Shown piece by piece: positions 1-5,836 of a DNA stretch of 6,027 nt; position 1 is the stretch's first letter, and every line of letters begins with the position of its first letter. The DNA is taken from NCBI GenBank assembly GCA_003645115.1, contig QNEG01000110.1, positions 1-6,027 on the forward strand. Reading direction: 5' to 3'. The position numbers and the translations under genes are program-made. The stretch is from a bacterium (GTDB taxonomy: Bacteria > UBP14 > UBA6098 > B30-G16). The notes beneath the pieces are model-generated. The model saw only the letters and a program-made list of their open reading frames with translations. It did no database searches and was not told where the DNA came from.

Positions 1-611
1 CTATACAAGGGGTCAATTCATTGAAACCTGTAGATTATACTCCATTGGGTGATAGGTTGGAGGCTGGAACTTATTTGTTCGCAGTGATTTCCGCAGGCGG
101 AGATGTGAAAATCCATAATATAAATCCCAATTATTTACAAATAGTATTATATAAGATAAAAGAGATGGGAACACAGGTTCTTACCGGCGATAATTGGATT
201 GAAATTATATCATCACAACGACCCGAACCCGTAGATATTATTACCGATCCATATCCTGGATTTCCCACCGATTTACAACCGATAATTATGGCAGTATTGA
301 CTCGAGCTAATGGCACCAGTGTTATTTGGGAACGAATTTTCGAGAATCGATTCATTCATATAATGGAACTTCAAAGAATGGGCGCAGAAATTACTATTTC
401 TGGCGACAGAGCTACAGTGGTTGGTGTGGAAAGATTAGATGGTGCCGAAGTGATGGCGTCGGATATTCGAGCTGGTGCCGCTCTCACTGTCGCAGCACTC
501 GGTGCTTTCGGTATCACTACATTACAACGAGTATATCATATCGATAGGGGATATCAGCGACTGGAGGAAAGACTTAATTCATTGGGTGCAAAAATTACTC
601 GCAAATCCTGA
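1..611 (+). CDS. murA: UDP-N-acetylglucosamine 1-carboxyvinyltransferase, C-terminal half (5' end outside window)
   Basis: MurA transfers enolpyruvate from PEP to UDP-GlcNAc, the first committed cytoplasmic step of peptidoglycan synthesis. The frame is open from the left edge (bases 1-2 finish a codon, then I-Q-G-V), so the TTG at 21 is an internal Leu and not a start. About 202 of the usual ~420 residues are present. Family signatures are seen in order: DRLEAGTY, PGFPTDLQ (its Asp, codon 270-272, matches the E. coli general base Asp305), IFENRF, DIRAGAAL (Arg at 468-470, matches Arg371) and YHIDRGYQRLE (Arg at 546-548, matches Arg397). The catalytic Cys/Asp loop lies in the missing N-terminal half, so fosfomycin sensitivity cannot be judged. 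The gene ends with TGA, and a 111-nt gap separates it from the next gene on the same strand. Identification is very secure. The residue correspondences come from recalled E. coli numbering. Confidence 0.97.
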   Translation, partial: IQGVNSLKPVDYTPLGDRLEAGTYLFAVISAGGDVKIHNINPNYLQIVLYKIKEMGTQVLTGDNWIEIISSQRPEPVDIITDPYPGFPTDLQPIIMAVLTRANGTSVIWERIFENRFIHIMELQRMGAEITISGDRATVVGVERLDGAEVMASDIRAGAALTVAALGAFGITTLQRVYHIDRGYQRLEERLNSLGAKITRKS

Positions 612-658
612 ATATCGGAATTAAATTATAAATATTACAACTATTCATTAACTTAAAC

Positions 659-687
659 TTGCAATCTATTCATCTTTCCATTATTTT
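659..687 (+). promoter_or_regulatory. Weak candidate promoter upstream of the UPF0173 hydrolase
   Basis: In the 111-nt murA-hydrolase gap, TTGCAA (659-664) and TATTTT (682-687) are 17 nt apart. Each matches the sigma-70 consensus at four of six positions. The same stretch contains a 7-bp inverted repeat, ATTCATC (668-674) with GATGAAT (691-697) around a 16-nt loop. No U-tract follows it, so it is not a good terminator. In an AT-rich spacer such matches arise easily by chance, and read-through from murA is an equal possibility. Confidence 0.2.
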
Positions 688-722
688 TTGGATGAATACT
701 TTAATCGGGAGGTGATTGGATT

Positions 723-1343
723 ATGAAAATTACTCATCTAAAACACGCATCGTTTCTCATTCAGGGGAAGAAAAATATATATATCGACCCCTATAAATTG
801 AAAGGTGATTTGCCCCTTGCGGATATTATCCTGATTACTCATAGCCATTTTGACCATTGCTCTCCGGATGACATTGCAAAAATTCGAGATAATAATACAA
901 ACATTATCGCCACCAGAGATTGCTCGATACAATCACCGTTTACCACTATAAATCAGGGCGAGAAAATCGATGTGGACGATGTAAAAATTACTGCGGTGCC
1001 CGCGTATAATGTGAATAAAGATTTCCATCCAAAAAGTAAAAATTGGGTCGGTTATATCGTGGAAGCGGAGGGTATTAAAATATATCACTCTGGCGACACC
1101 GATGTAATAGAGGAGATGGAAAATTTCAATGTAGATATAGCATTGCTTCCAGTAGGCGGGACTTATACGATGGATGTCGAACAGGCACTGGAAGCCGTAA
1201 AAAAACTCAGTCCGAGGATGGTTATTCCGATGCACTTCGGCGAAGTAGTCGGCTCGATGAACGATGCACTAAATTTCTGCCGAAAATGTGCTGTCGAATG
1301 CAAGGTGTTGAATCCTTATGAAGAATGGGAAGTAAATATTTAG
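723..1343 (+). CDS. UPF0173-type metal-dependent hydrolase (metallo-beta-lactamase fold)
   Basis: This 206-residue cytoplasmic protein of the metallo-beta-lactamase superfamily belongs to the UPF0173/UlaG-like branch. The metal-ligand motifs are all visible: THSHFDHC (His40, His42, Asp44, His45), FHPK (His102), YHSGDTD (His122, Asp125) and IPMHFGE (His171). The N-terminus (MKITHLKHASFLIQG, then IDPY) is typical of the family, in which beta-strand 1 is followed by the D-P turn. The length is slightly below the common ~225 residues, but no key part is missing. The ATG at 723 is supported by a strong GGGAGGTGA site at 707-715. The substrate is unknown, because members of this branch are annotated as generic hydrolases. 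There is no signal peptide. It lies 16 nt upstream of the OmpA-family gene and is probably cotranscribed with it, but that does not reveal a substrate. The fold is secure and the biochemical role open. Confidence 0.93.
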   Translation: MKITHLKHASFLIQGKKNIYIDPYKLKGDLPLADIILITHSHFDHCSPDDIAKIRDNNTNIIATRDCSIQSPFTTINQGEKIDVDDVKITAVPAYNVNKDFHPKSKNWVGYIVEAEGIKIYHSGDTDVIEEMENFNVDIALLPVGGTYTMDVEQALEAVKKLSPRMVIPMHFGEVVGSMNDALNFCRKCAVECKVLNPYEEWEVNI

Positions 1344-1359
1344 TATAAAAGGCAAGATA

Positions 1360-2646
1360 ATGAGGTTCTGCCGGATAAAGATATTGTTGATTATTGCTAT
1401 GGCAGTTTCAGTGTGGGGAGCTAAAATCCCATACAGAACAGTGTCATTGTTCATCAGTTATAGCAATACTATAATAGAGCAAGAAAATTTCACTGACTAT
1501 GCAATCGGTTTGGAATGGTGGTTGATTAAATATCGTTCCATTTCATCGGGATTAAGCGCACAAATCGATGGATTTAATTCATCACTTCATTTTACTCCCG
1601 CTATGCAGTTAAATGTTAGATATTCGTTCCCGATTCATAAAAGATTTTCAATCGATTTATCTCCATCTGTTGCAGCAAGACTCTATGATGAAAAAATCTA
1701 TCCACAAGCGGGATTTTCTATGGGGGGAAGATATTTTTTCTCTCCCAAATGGCAACTGGGATTACGAGGTTATTACAAATCGATTCTCGATGAGACCGAC
1801 CATTACAGCACAGGATTAGAATTTTTAATCGAATTTTGTCCTGGTTTTCGTGATAATGACGGTGATTGGATACATAATGGTGTCGATGTATGTGCTAATA
1901 CTCCTAAAAATGCAGTGGTGGATGACAAAGGTTGTGGAATAGATTCCGACGCCGATGGTGTATTCGACGGGTTGGACAAATGTCCACACACTCCGTTAGC
2001 TGCTCTGGTAGATTCCACAGGGTGTCCCACAGATTCTGATGGCGATGGCGTATTCGATGGTGTGGATAGATGTTATGATACTCCCGCCGATATTCCAGTA
2101 GATGAAACTGGTTGCCCACGAGATACCGATGACGACGGAGTCCCTGACTATATGGATTCTTGTGAAAATACTCCCGAAAGCGCTGTGGTGGATAAAAATG
2201 GTTGTGCGATAGATTCCGATGAGGATGGCATTCCCGATGGACTCGACCAGTGCCAGAATACTCCAACAGGATTTCAGGTGGATAGATTCGGTTGTCCTAC
2301 TATTCCCACCGCAGATGGGGTAGTAGTATATGATTTATTCGATGACAATTTGAAACTCACTGCCAATGCAATGAATATGCTATATCGAGCGGCAAAACGA
2401 ATCCGAGCCTATCCAGACCGCATTACAAAGATATCAATATATACTGATACCGAAGGTAGTCCCACTTATAATAGAAATCGAGCGCGCTCGGTGGGTAAAA
2501 AACTGATAGAATTTTTAGAGGAAGAAGGTGTATCAGCGGAGTTAGTGGAAATCGTTCCGATGGGAGAGAAAGACCCCGTTATTCCGGGTTCATCAAAAGA
2601 AGCAAAACAGAAAAATCGTCGAGCAGTATTTGCAGTGGAGGAATAA
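1360..2646 (+). CDS. OmpA-family outer membrane protein with five TSP3 calcium-binding repeats
   Basis: This is a 428-residue envelope protein that probably anchors the outer membrane to peptidoglycan. Residues 1-20 form a signal peptide (MRFCRIK, a hydrophobic core, then VWGA). Residues ~21-160 are rich in alternating polar/hydrophobic strands ending in aromatics, as expected of an OmpA/OprF-like small beta-barrel. Residues 165-314 are five 30-residue thrombospondin type-3 repeats of the form DxDxDGxxDxxDxCxxTPxxxxVDxxGC. Residues ~315-428 are an OmpA-type peptidoglycan-binding domain (TDTEGSPTYN with Asp363, then RARSV with Arg374, and KNRRAVF near the end). The usual LSxx segment between Asn and Arg-Ala in that domain is absent. 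There are twelve cysteines: Cys4 in the signal peptide, Cys160, and ten in the repeats. The start ATG at 1360 has only a modest AAAAGG site (1347-1352), consistent with translation following the gene upstream. OprF-type architecture is clear, and pore activity is inferred only. Confidence 0.92.
   Translation: MRFCRIKILLIIAMAVSVWGAKIPYRTVSLFISYSNTIIEQENFTDYAIGLEWWLIKYRSISSGLSAQIDGFNSSLHFTPAMQLNVRYSFPIHKRFSIDLSPSVAARLYDEKIYPQAGFSMGGRYFFSPKWQLGLRGYYKSILDETDHYSTGLEFLIEFCPGFRDNDGDWIHNGVDVCANTPKNAVVDDKGCGIDSDADGVFDGLDKCPHTPLAALVDSTGCPTDSDGDGVFDGVDRCYDTPADIPVDETGCPRDTDDDGVPDYMDSCENTPESAVVDKNGCAIDSDEDGIPDGLDQCQNTPTGFQVDRFGCPTIPTADGVVVYDLFDDNLKLTANAMNMLYRAAKRIRAYPDRITKISIYTDTEGSPTYNRNRARSVGKKLIEFLEEEGVSAELVEIVPMGEKDPVIPGSSKEAKQKNRRAVFAVEE
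1852..2301 (+). repeat. Five tandem 90-bp units encoding TSP3 repeats
   Basis: Units start at 1852, 1942, 2032, 2122 and 2212, each exactly 90 nt (30 codons) with no indels between copies. Every unit carries Cys at positions 14 and 28, giving ten cysteines. Units 2-5 keep the full Asp ladder of a calcium-binding TSP3 motif. Unit 1 is degenerate (DNDGDWIHNG), with Trp for Gly and Asn for Asp in the ladder. The repeats are diverged at the DNA level, so this is an old protein-repeat array and not a recent tandem duplication. In the family this segment forms a calcium-stiffened linker between barrel and peptidoglycan domain. Confidence 0.92.
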
Positions 2647-2682
2647 TCTGATTGCAAGAATTATTTATTTCGCTTTCCACAT

Positions 2683-3345
2683 TTATTTAAGCAAATGAAT
2701 TTTCCGAGTGATTTTTCTATCTCCGGTTATGAAAAGTAAATAATAAATCCCGCTTTTTCCATTTGTTGGATTCCATAAGAAAGTGCCAGAATTAATGGTG
2801 CCCACGCTTTCCATTATTTTTCCTGCATTATCGCTAATTATAATTTCTCCTGCACCATCAGAAAAATATTCTATCCTGCATATAGAATTGAATGGATTGG
2901 GATATGCAGAAATATCCAATCGAGCGGGAATATTTGATTGGGCGACTTTTGATTCCGCAGTCACATCGAATACTATAGAATCTATTTGTCCAGATACTCT
3001 CGATTCGAATACCATTGCCATAGTTCCTGTTCCTGGCGTAGTCGAATCGGGGATAATATGTGCGGACATCTCTGCAGTGTCCGGACCGACCAATACCAAT
3101 GTGGCATGCTCATAAAAGCATTCATACGGAGTGCAACCTGTCCCACTCCAGTCTTCAGGAAAGTCCTTATGAAGATATATATCCAGTGTGTCTATACTTC
3201 TATCGGGAACTTCCACATAGAAATAGAAATCGGCTTCCTCCCAGCTATAAATTACTGCAGATGTCGAATCTATATGGATGATAAATTCTCCATAAGAAAG
3301 TATTACCATAGCCAATAATGTTGTCAGCATAATTGTTTTTCTCAT
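2683..3345 (-). CDS. Secreted protein with C-terminal T9SS type-A sorting domain
   Basis: This 220-residue exported protein starts with a clear signal peptide (MRKTIMLTTLLAMVILSYG, cleaved near residue 19-20). A beta-rich domain follows at residues ~20-130. It holds a close Cys pair (Cys71 and Cys76 in GTGCTPYECFY, just after PEDWSG) and the stretch PDSTTPGTGTMAMVF, giving it an Ig-like look. Residues ~145-220 are a T9SS type-A/FlgD-Ig-like sorting domain, shown by YPNPFNS (148-154), EIIISDNAGKI, GTFLWN, GKSGIYYLLF and a basic end at RKIHLLK. In the family this domain routes cargo through the outer membrane via type IX secretion. The start is fixed by AGGAGA at 3351-3356 (minus strand), 5 nt before ATG. 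The gene lies 17 nt after the stop of the thioredoxin-like lipoprotein and is probably the last gene of the xseA unit. The function of the N-terminal domain is not recognised. The sorting-domain call is strong. Confidence 0.88.
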   Translation of the reverse strand: MRKTIMLTTLLAMVILSYGEFIIHIDSTSAVIYSWEEADFYFYVEVPDRSIDTLDIYLHKDFPEDWSGTGCTPYECFYEHATLVLVGPDTAEMSAHIIPDSTTPGTGTMAMVFESRVSGQIDSIVFDVTAESKVAQSNIPARLDISAYPNPFNSICRIEYFSDGAGEIIISDNAGKIMESVGTINSGTFLWNPTNGKSGIYYLLFITGDRKITRKIHLLK

Positions 3346-3360
3346 TTTGCTCTCCTAATG

Positions 3361-4158
3361 TTATTCTACATCTAATCTATTGGTTCCAATGATATTTCTA
3401 TTTTCATCCTGAATAATTACCACAGTGGAATAATTTTGGATAGTTGCATTTTGAATTTCTGGGGGAATTTCCACCGACTCGGATATTTCCATTTCATCGG
3501 TTCCTATCGAGTAAATTGAATCTTGGATAGGGAATTCGGCAAGTGCTACCATATGAAATTGACTTAATCCATTATCGCCAGGGGGACTATCGAATACTAT
3601 AGATTGTCCTGTCAAGTAGCAAAATATATAGACCTCCATAGATGAATCTGATACTACCGATGCATCCAATCTTATACTATCGCCATTTATAGTTGCGGTG
3701 CCGGTGATTTCTGCTGGTCTATTCGACTGTCGAGCAGATTCCACGAAACTGGCAATTCTATCGGGGTCTATTCTATCCATAGCAGATAATGGTTCACCAT
3801 CCACCAGTAATTGAGGAACATTTTCCAGCTCCCAGAAATCATAATACCATTCCGTTCGTCCCTGGTGTAATTCAGTAGCGAAATCATTAAATGGGTCATT
3901 ACCAAAACCGGGAGGACAGGGATGGAATTCTACGAATATAGGCGATAAACCAGAGGATTCATAGTCATCAAGGACTAATTCTACCGCCTCGGCGACAGAT
4001 ACACAGGGAGAACAATCTGTATGGCTGAATTCCTCGATTAGCACAGGAAAATATTGTAGCTCATCACTATTATTATCATCATTATCGCCATTGTTATCTT
4101 TGGAACAACCGATTATGAATATGCTGGTAAGTATTAGCATCGGAACTAACCTGTTCAT
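3361..4158 (-). CDS. Omp28-like lipoprotein with thioredoxin-fold CxxC domain
   Basis: This 265-residue lipoprotein has the signal MNRLVPMLILTSIFIIGC, with the lipobox Cys at residue 18. An Asp/Asn-rich linker follows (residues ~20-33). Residues ~36-145 look like a thioredoxin fold: PVLIEEFSHTDCSPC (Cys49-Ser-Pro-Cys52) followed by a helix, FVEFHP, and ENVPQLLVDGE, where Pro115 fits the conserved cis-proline opposite the active site. Residues ~148-265 are a beta-rich domain containing CYLTGQSIVF, FHMVALAEF and a final NYSTVVIIQDENRNIIGTNRL. This arrangement resembles Omp28-related outer membrane proteins of Bacteroidota. The CxxC suggests a disulfide oxidoreductase or chaperone role at the cell surface or in the periplasm, which is inference. 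The ATG overlaps the xseA stop by 4 nt (ATGA), so translation is probably coupled. Lipoprotein and CxxC are certain, and the Omp28 assignment is probable. Confidence 0.85.
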   Translation of the reverse strand: MNRLVPMLILTSIFIIGCSKDNNGDNDDNNSDELQYFPVLIEEFSHTDCSPCVSVAEAVELVLDDYESSGLSPIFVEFHPCPPGFGNDPFNDFATELHQGRTEWYYDFWELENVPQLLVDGEPLSAMDRIDPDRIASFVESARQSNRPAEITGTATINGDSIRLDASVVSDSSMEVYIFCYLTGQSIVFDSPPGDNGLSQFHMVALAEFPIQDSIYSIGTDEMEISESVEIPPEIQNATIQNYSTVVIIQDENRNIIGTNRLDVE

Positions 4159-5375
4159 ATTATCTCCTTTGTTTCCTTTTTGACATTTTGCACTTTAGCA
4201 ATTGCTCCGCCAGCGTGGAAAATAATATTCAACATATCCTCGATATCCACATCCTCGGCGGAACGAATTATGGTATCGCCTTTTTTCACTATGGAAAAAC
4301 CTCGTGATAGTATCCTGTCGATAGACAAGAGGTTCAATTTTTGCGCATTATTTTGTAATCGCGCTCGATTTCTCTCCATCATCAAATCGATACATCTTTG
4401 CGCTGTGGAGTATAATTCATCCAATGTGCGTTTGTATTCGGTTATTTTATGTGCTGGACTGGCAAATTCCAGTTTATGTTTGAAATGGTCTAATCTGGCG
4501 CCATAATTCAGAATTTTGTTGGATAGAATATTTTTTGTTCTGCGCAATATATCGGCGAGTTTTTCTGCGAGTTCTACTCTGTTTGGCACTGCCAGTTCTG
4601 CTGCTGCCGATGGGGTAGGAGCGCGGACATCGGCTACGAAATCTGCGATAGTGAAATCGGTTTCATGTCCCACTGCCGAGATTATCGGTATTTCAGATTC
4701 ATAAATCGCTCGTGCCACCGATTCGTCATTAAAGCACCATAAATCTTCCTCGGAACCACCACCTCTGCCTATAATTAGGACATCGATTTCGCCGAATCGG
4801 TTGAATTCGTGCACAGCATCCACAATATCGGCAGGCGCAGAATCACCCTGAACCTTAGTATTTCGCAGTATGATAGTGACCCAGGGCGCTCTTCTTTTAG
4901 TGATATTGATTATATCTCGCACTGCTGCTCCAGTTTGCGATGTCGCTACTCCCACCACGAATGGGAATTCTGGAATGGCTTTTTTATGAGACTGGTCGAA
5001 TAGTCCTTCTTGTTCCAATTTCTTCTTCAATTTTGCGAATGCGATAGCTCGAGCACCCTGCCCAGCGGGTATCATTTTTTTTACCAAGAACTGATATCTT
5101 CCTGCTTTCTCGTAAATCGACGGCTGTCCGAATGCCTCCACTTTCATTCCATTTTCGGGCTTCCAATCCAGTGTTTGAGCGATATTACGCCACATAGTGC
5201 AATCTATCTGAGCATTATCATCACGAAGTGAAAAATAACAGTTTCCCGAACTGTGAATTTTATACTCTCGAACCTCACCGACAACCCAGACTCCACCGGG
5301 AAATCCATTCTCGATTAGTTGTCGAGAGATACTATTCAATTCCGACACTGTAAATAGTTTTCGTTCCGCTTCCAT
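4155..5375 (-). CDS. xseA: Exodeoxyribonuclease VII large subunit
   Basis: XseA is the catalytic subunit of exonuclease VII, which degrades single-stranded DNA from both ends into oligonucleotides and acts in repair. The 406-residue protein is full length. Residues ~1-100 form the OB-fold (FTVSELN, GGVWVVGEVREYK, CYFSLRDDNAQI, GRYQFLV). The catalytic domain has VGVATSQTGAAVRDI (141-155), IIGRGGGSEEDLWCFND (201-217) and ISAVGHETDFTIADFVADVRAPTPSAAAEL (232-261). A charged helical region follows (~265-350), and the end carries the family's ILSRGFSIV plus a small beta domain. The start ATG at 5375 has GAGG 6 nt upstream (5382-5385). A small-subunit gene (xseB) commonly follows xseA but is not present here. 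Instead the stop overlaps the start of a lipoprotein gene by 4 nt. Identification is secure. Enzyme activity would require XseB encoded elsewhere. Confidence 0.97.
   Translation of the reverse strand: MEAERKLFTVSELNSISRQLIENGFPGGVWVVGEVREYKIHSSGNCYFSLRDDNAQIDCTMWRNIAQTLDWKPENGMKVEAFGQPSIYEKAGRYQFLVKKMIPAGQGARAIAFAKLKKKLEQEGLFDQSHKKAIPEFPFVVGVATSQTGAAVRDIINITKRRAPWVTIILRNTKVQGDSAPADIVDAVHEFNRFGEIDVLIIGRGGGSEEDLWCFNDESVARAIYESEIPIISAVGHETDFTIADFVADVRAPTPSAAAELAVPNRVELAEKLADILRRTKNILSNKILNYGARLDHFKHKLEFASPAHKITEYKRTLDELYSTAQRCIDLMMERNRARLQNNAQKLNLLSIDRILSRGFSIVKKGDTIIRSAEDVDIEDMLNIIFHAGGAIAKVQNVKKETKEII
4163..4170 (-). promoter_or_regulatory. Ribosome binding site of the lipoprotein, embedded in the xseA 3' end
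   Basis: On the minus strand AAAGGAGA lies 4 nt before the lipoprotein ATG and is itself read as the Thr-Lys-Glu-Ile codons at the XseA C-terminus. Together with the ATGA stop/start overlap at 4155-4158, it fixes the start and indicates translational coupling. Confidence 0.8.
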
Positions 5376-5394
5376 AATGAACCTCGATTTAATT

Positions 5395-5425
5395 TAAATA
5401 TAGTGTTTTCAATATTTAATGCAAA
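5395..5425 (-). promoter_or_regulatory. Candidate Bacteroidota-style promoter for the xseA unit
   Basis: On the minus strand TTTG (5425-5422) is followed after 19 nt by TATATTTA (5402-5395). This matches the Bacteroides-type consensus TTTG / 19-21 nt / TAnnTTTG except for the final base. It would start transcription near 5390, leaving a short leader of about 15 nt that carries the GAGG ribosome site. The TATATT also matches a sigma-70 -10 box at five of six positions. The position is sensible, but the region is very AT-rich, so a chance match is possible. Confidence 0.4.
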
Positions 5426-5428
5426 TAA

Positions 5429-5457
5429 AAAACAAATATTGAGTTTCTATTTGTTTT
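5429..5457. repeat. 10-bp AT-only inverted repeat upstream of xseA
   Basis: AAAACAAATA (5429-5438) and TATTTGTTTT (5448-5457) are perfect reverse complements around a 9-nt loop. The element lies 54-82 nt upstream of the xseA ATG, just upstream of the candidate promoter. On the minus strand it runs into more T's, so it could act as a weak terminator for the gene upstream. It could equally be an operator or have no function. Confidence 0.45.
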
Positions 5458-5478
5458 AATATTTTCGAGATTTTATTG

Positions 5479-5536
5479 CTGTCGGCGTTAACCGACGGGG
5501 AATAGAAATCGCAGCCGCACGCTGATGGTAATCAGC
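5479..5536. other. GC-rich island with two adjacent hairpins (possible structured RNA or REP-like element)
   Basis: Hairpin 1 pairs CTGTCGG (5479-5485) with CCGACGG (5492-5498) around CGTTAA. One G-U pair is allowed only if the plus strand is transcribed; on the minus strand the uninterrupted stem is 5 bp. Hairpin 2 pairs GCTGAT (5521-5526) with ATCAGC (5531-5536) perfectly around the tetraloop GGTA. On the plus strand it is followed by a T-rich run (TCATTTTATTT). An alternative stem, CAGC (5512-5515) with GCTG (5521-5524), would compete with hairpin 2. No known riboswitch or RNA family was recognised. The GC content contrasts with the AT-rich flanks. Confidence 0.4.
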
Positions 5537-5625
5537 TCATTTTATTTCCACATTAGAATGAATTACAAGATATATAAATAATTACTTAATGTATTTTCAT
5601 AAATTATCCAGATAACCATATGAAT

Positions 5626-5641
5626 TACAATAGATATTGTA
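5626..5641. repeat. Short palindrome, operator-like
   Basis: TACAATA (5626-5632) and TATTGTA (5635-5641) are perfect 7-bp arms separated by GA. The size and symmetry resemble a dimeric regulator site, but no regulator gene is present and AT-rich DNA produces such palindromes by chance. It overlaps the second copy of the ATGAATTACAA direct repeat (5620-5630). Confidence 0.25.
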
Positions 5642-5836
5642 TTGATATTATTTCTTTTGGTTAGTATTTCCGTGGCATTCACCATACTCTGTTCTTTACT
5701 ATGCCGATGTTGCATCCACAGCAAAATATGATGCTCGAACATGCGAATTCTATTTGATAATTATGGATTCTGCTGGAAACAAATTTGGTATCCGGATAAA
5801 AGTTTTCCCGATGCTGGCAGTGGATTTTTAACATAA

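Larger units (their letters stand above)
5376..5836. other. 461-nt intergenic region between xseA and the right-edge gene
   Basis: No complete gene with a start codon and ribosome site was found on either strand. The DNA is strongly AT-rich apart from a GC-rich island at about 5478-5536. It contains the xseA promoter candidate, a 10-bp inverted repeat, two adjacent hairpins, a short palindrome, and the 11-bp direct repeat ATGAATTACAA (5558-5568 and 5620-5630). A stretch from 5646 to 5831 is open on the plus strand but lacks any start codon near its beginning, so it is at most a remnant. Confidence 0.6.

Noticed and set aside
21..611. Complete small gene starting at TTG 21
   Set aside because: The same frame stays open to the left edge and encodes I-Q-G-V-N-S before it, which matches internal MurA sequence. 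The TTG is an internal Leu codon.
1904..2266. 120-codon minus-strand frame across the TSP3 repeats
   Set aside because: It is the antisense shadow of the repeat array. Its His/Arg/Tyr-rich repetitive composition is what the complement of Asp/Gly/Thr-Pro codons yields.
2647..2682. Bidirectional terminator between the convergent OmpA and T9SS genes
   Set aside because: The 36-nt gap is AT-rich, but no stem longer than about 4 bp with a U-tract could be found on either strand.
2986..3318. Overlapping plus-strand frames opposite the T9SS gene
   Set aside because: They are antisense to a gene with a clear signal peptide, ribosome site and sorting domain, and show no domain features of their own.
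5479..5536. CRISPR repeat or known riboswitch
   Set aside because: Only one copy is present, with no spacer-repeat periodicity, and the stems do not match any riboswitch consensus I know.
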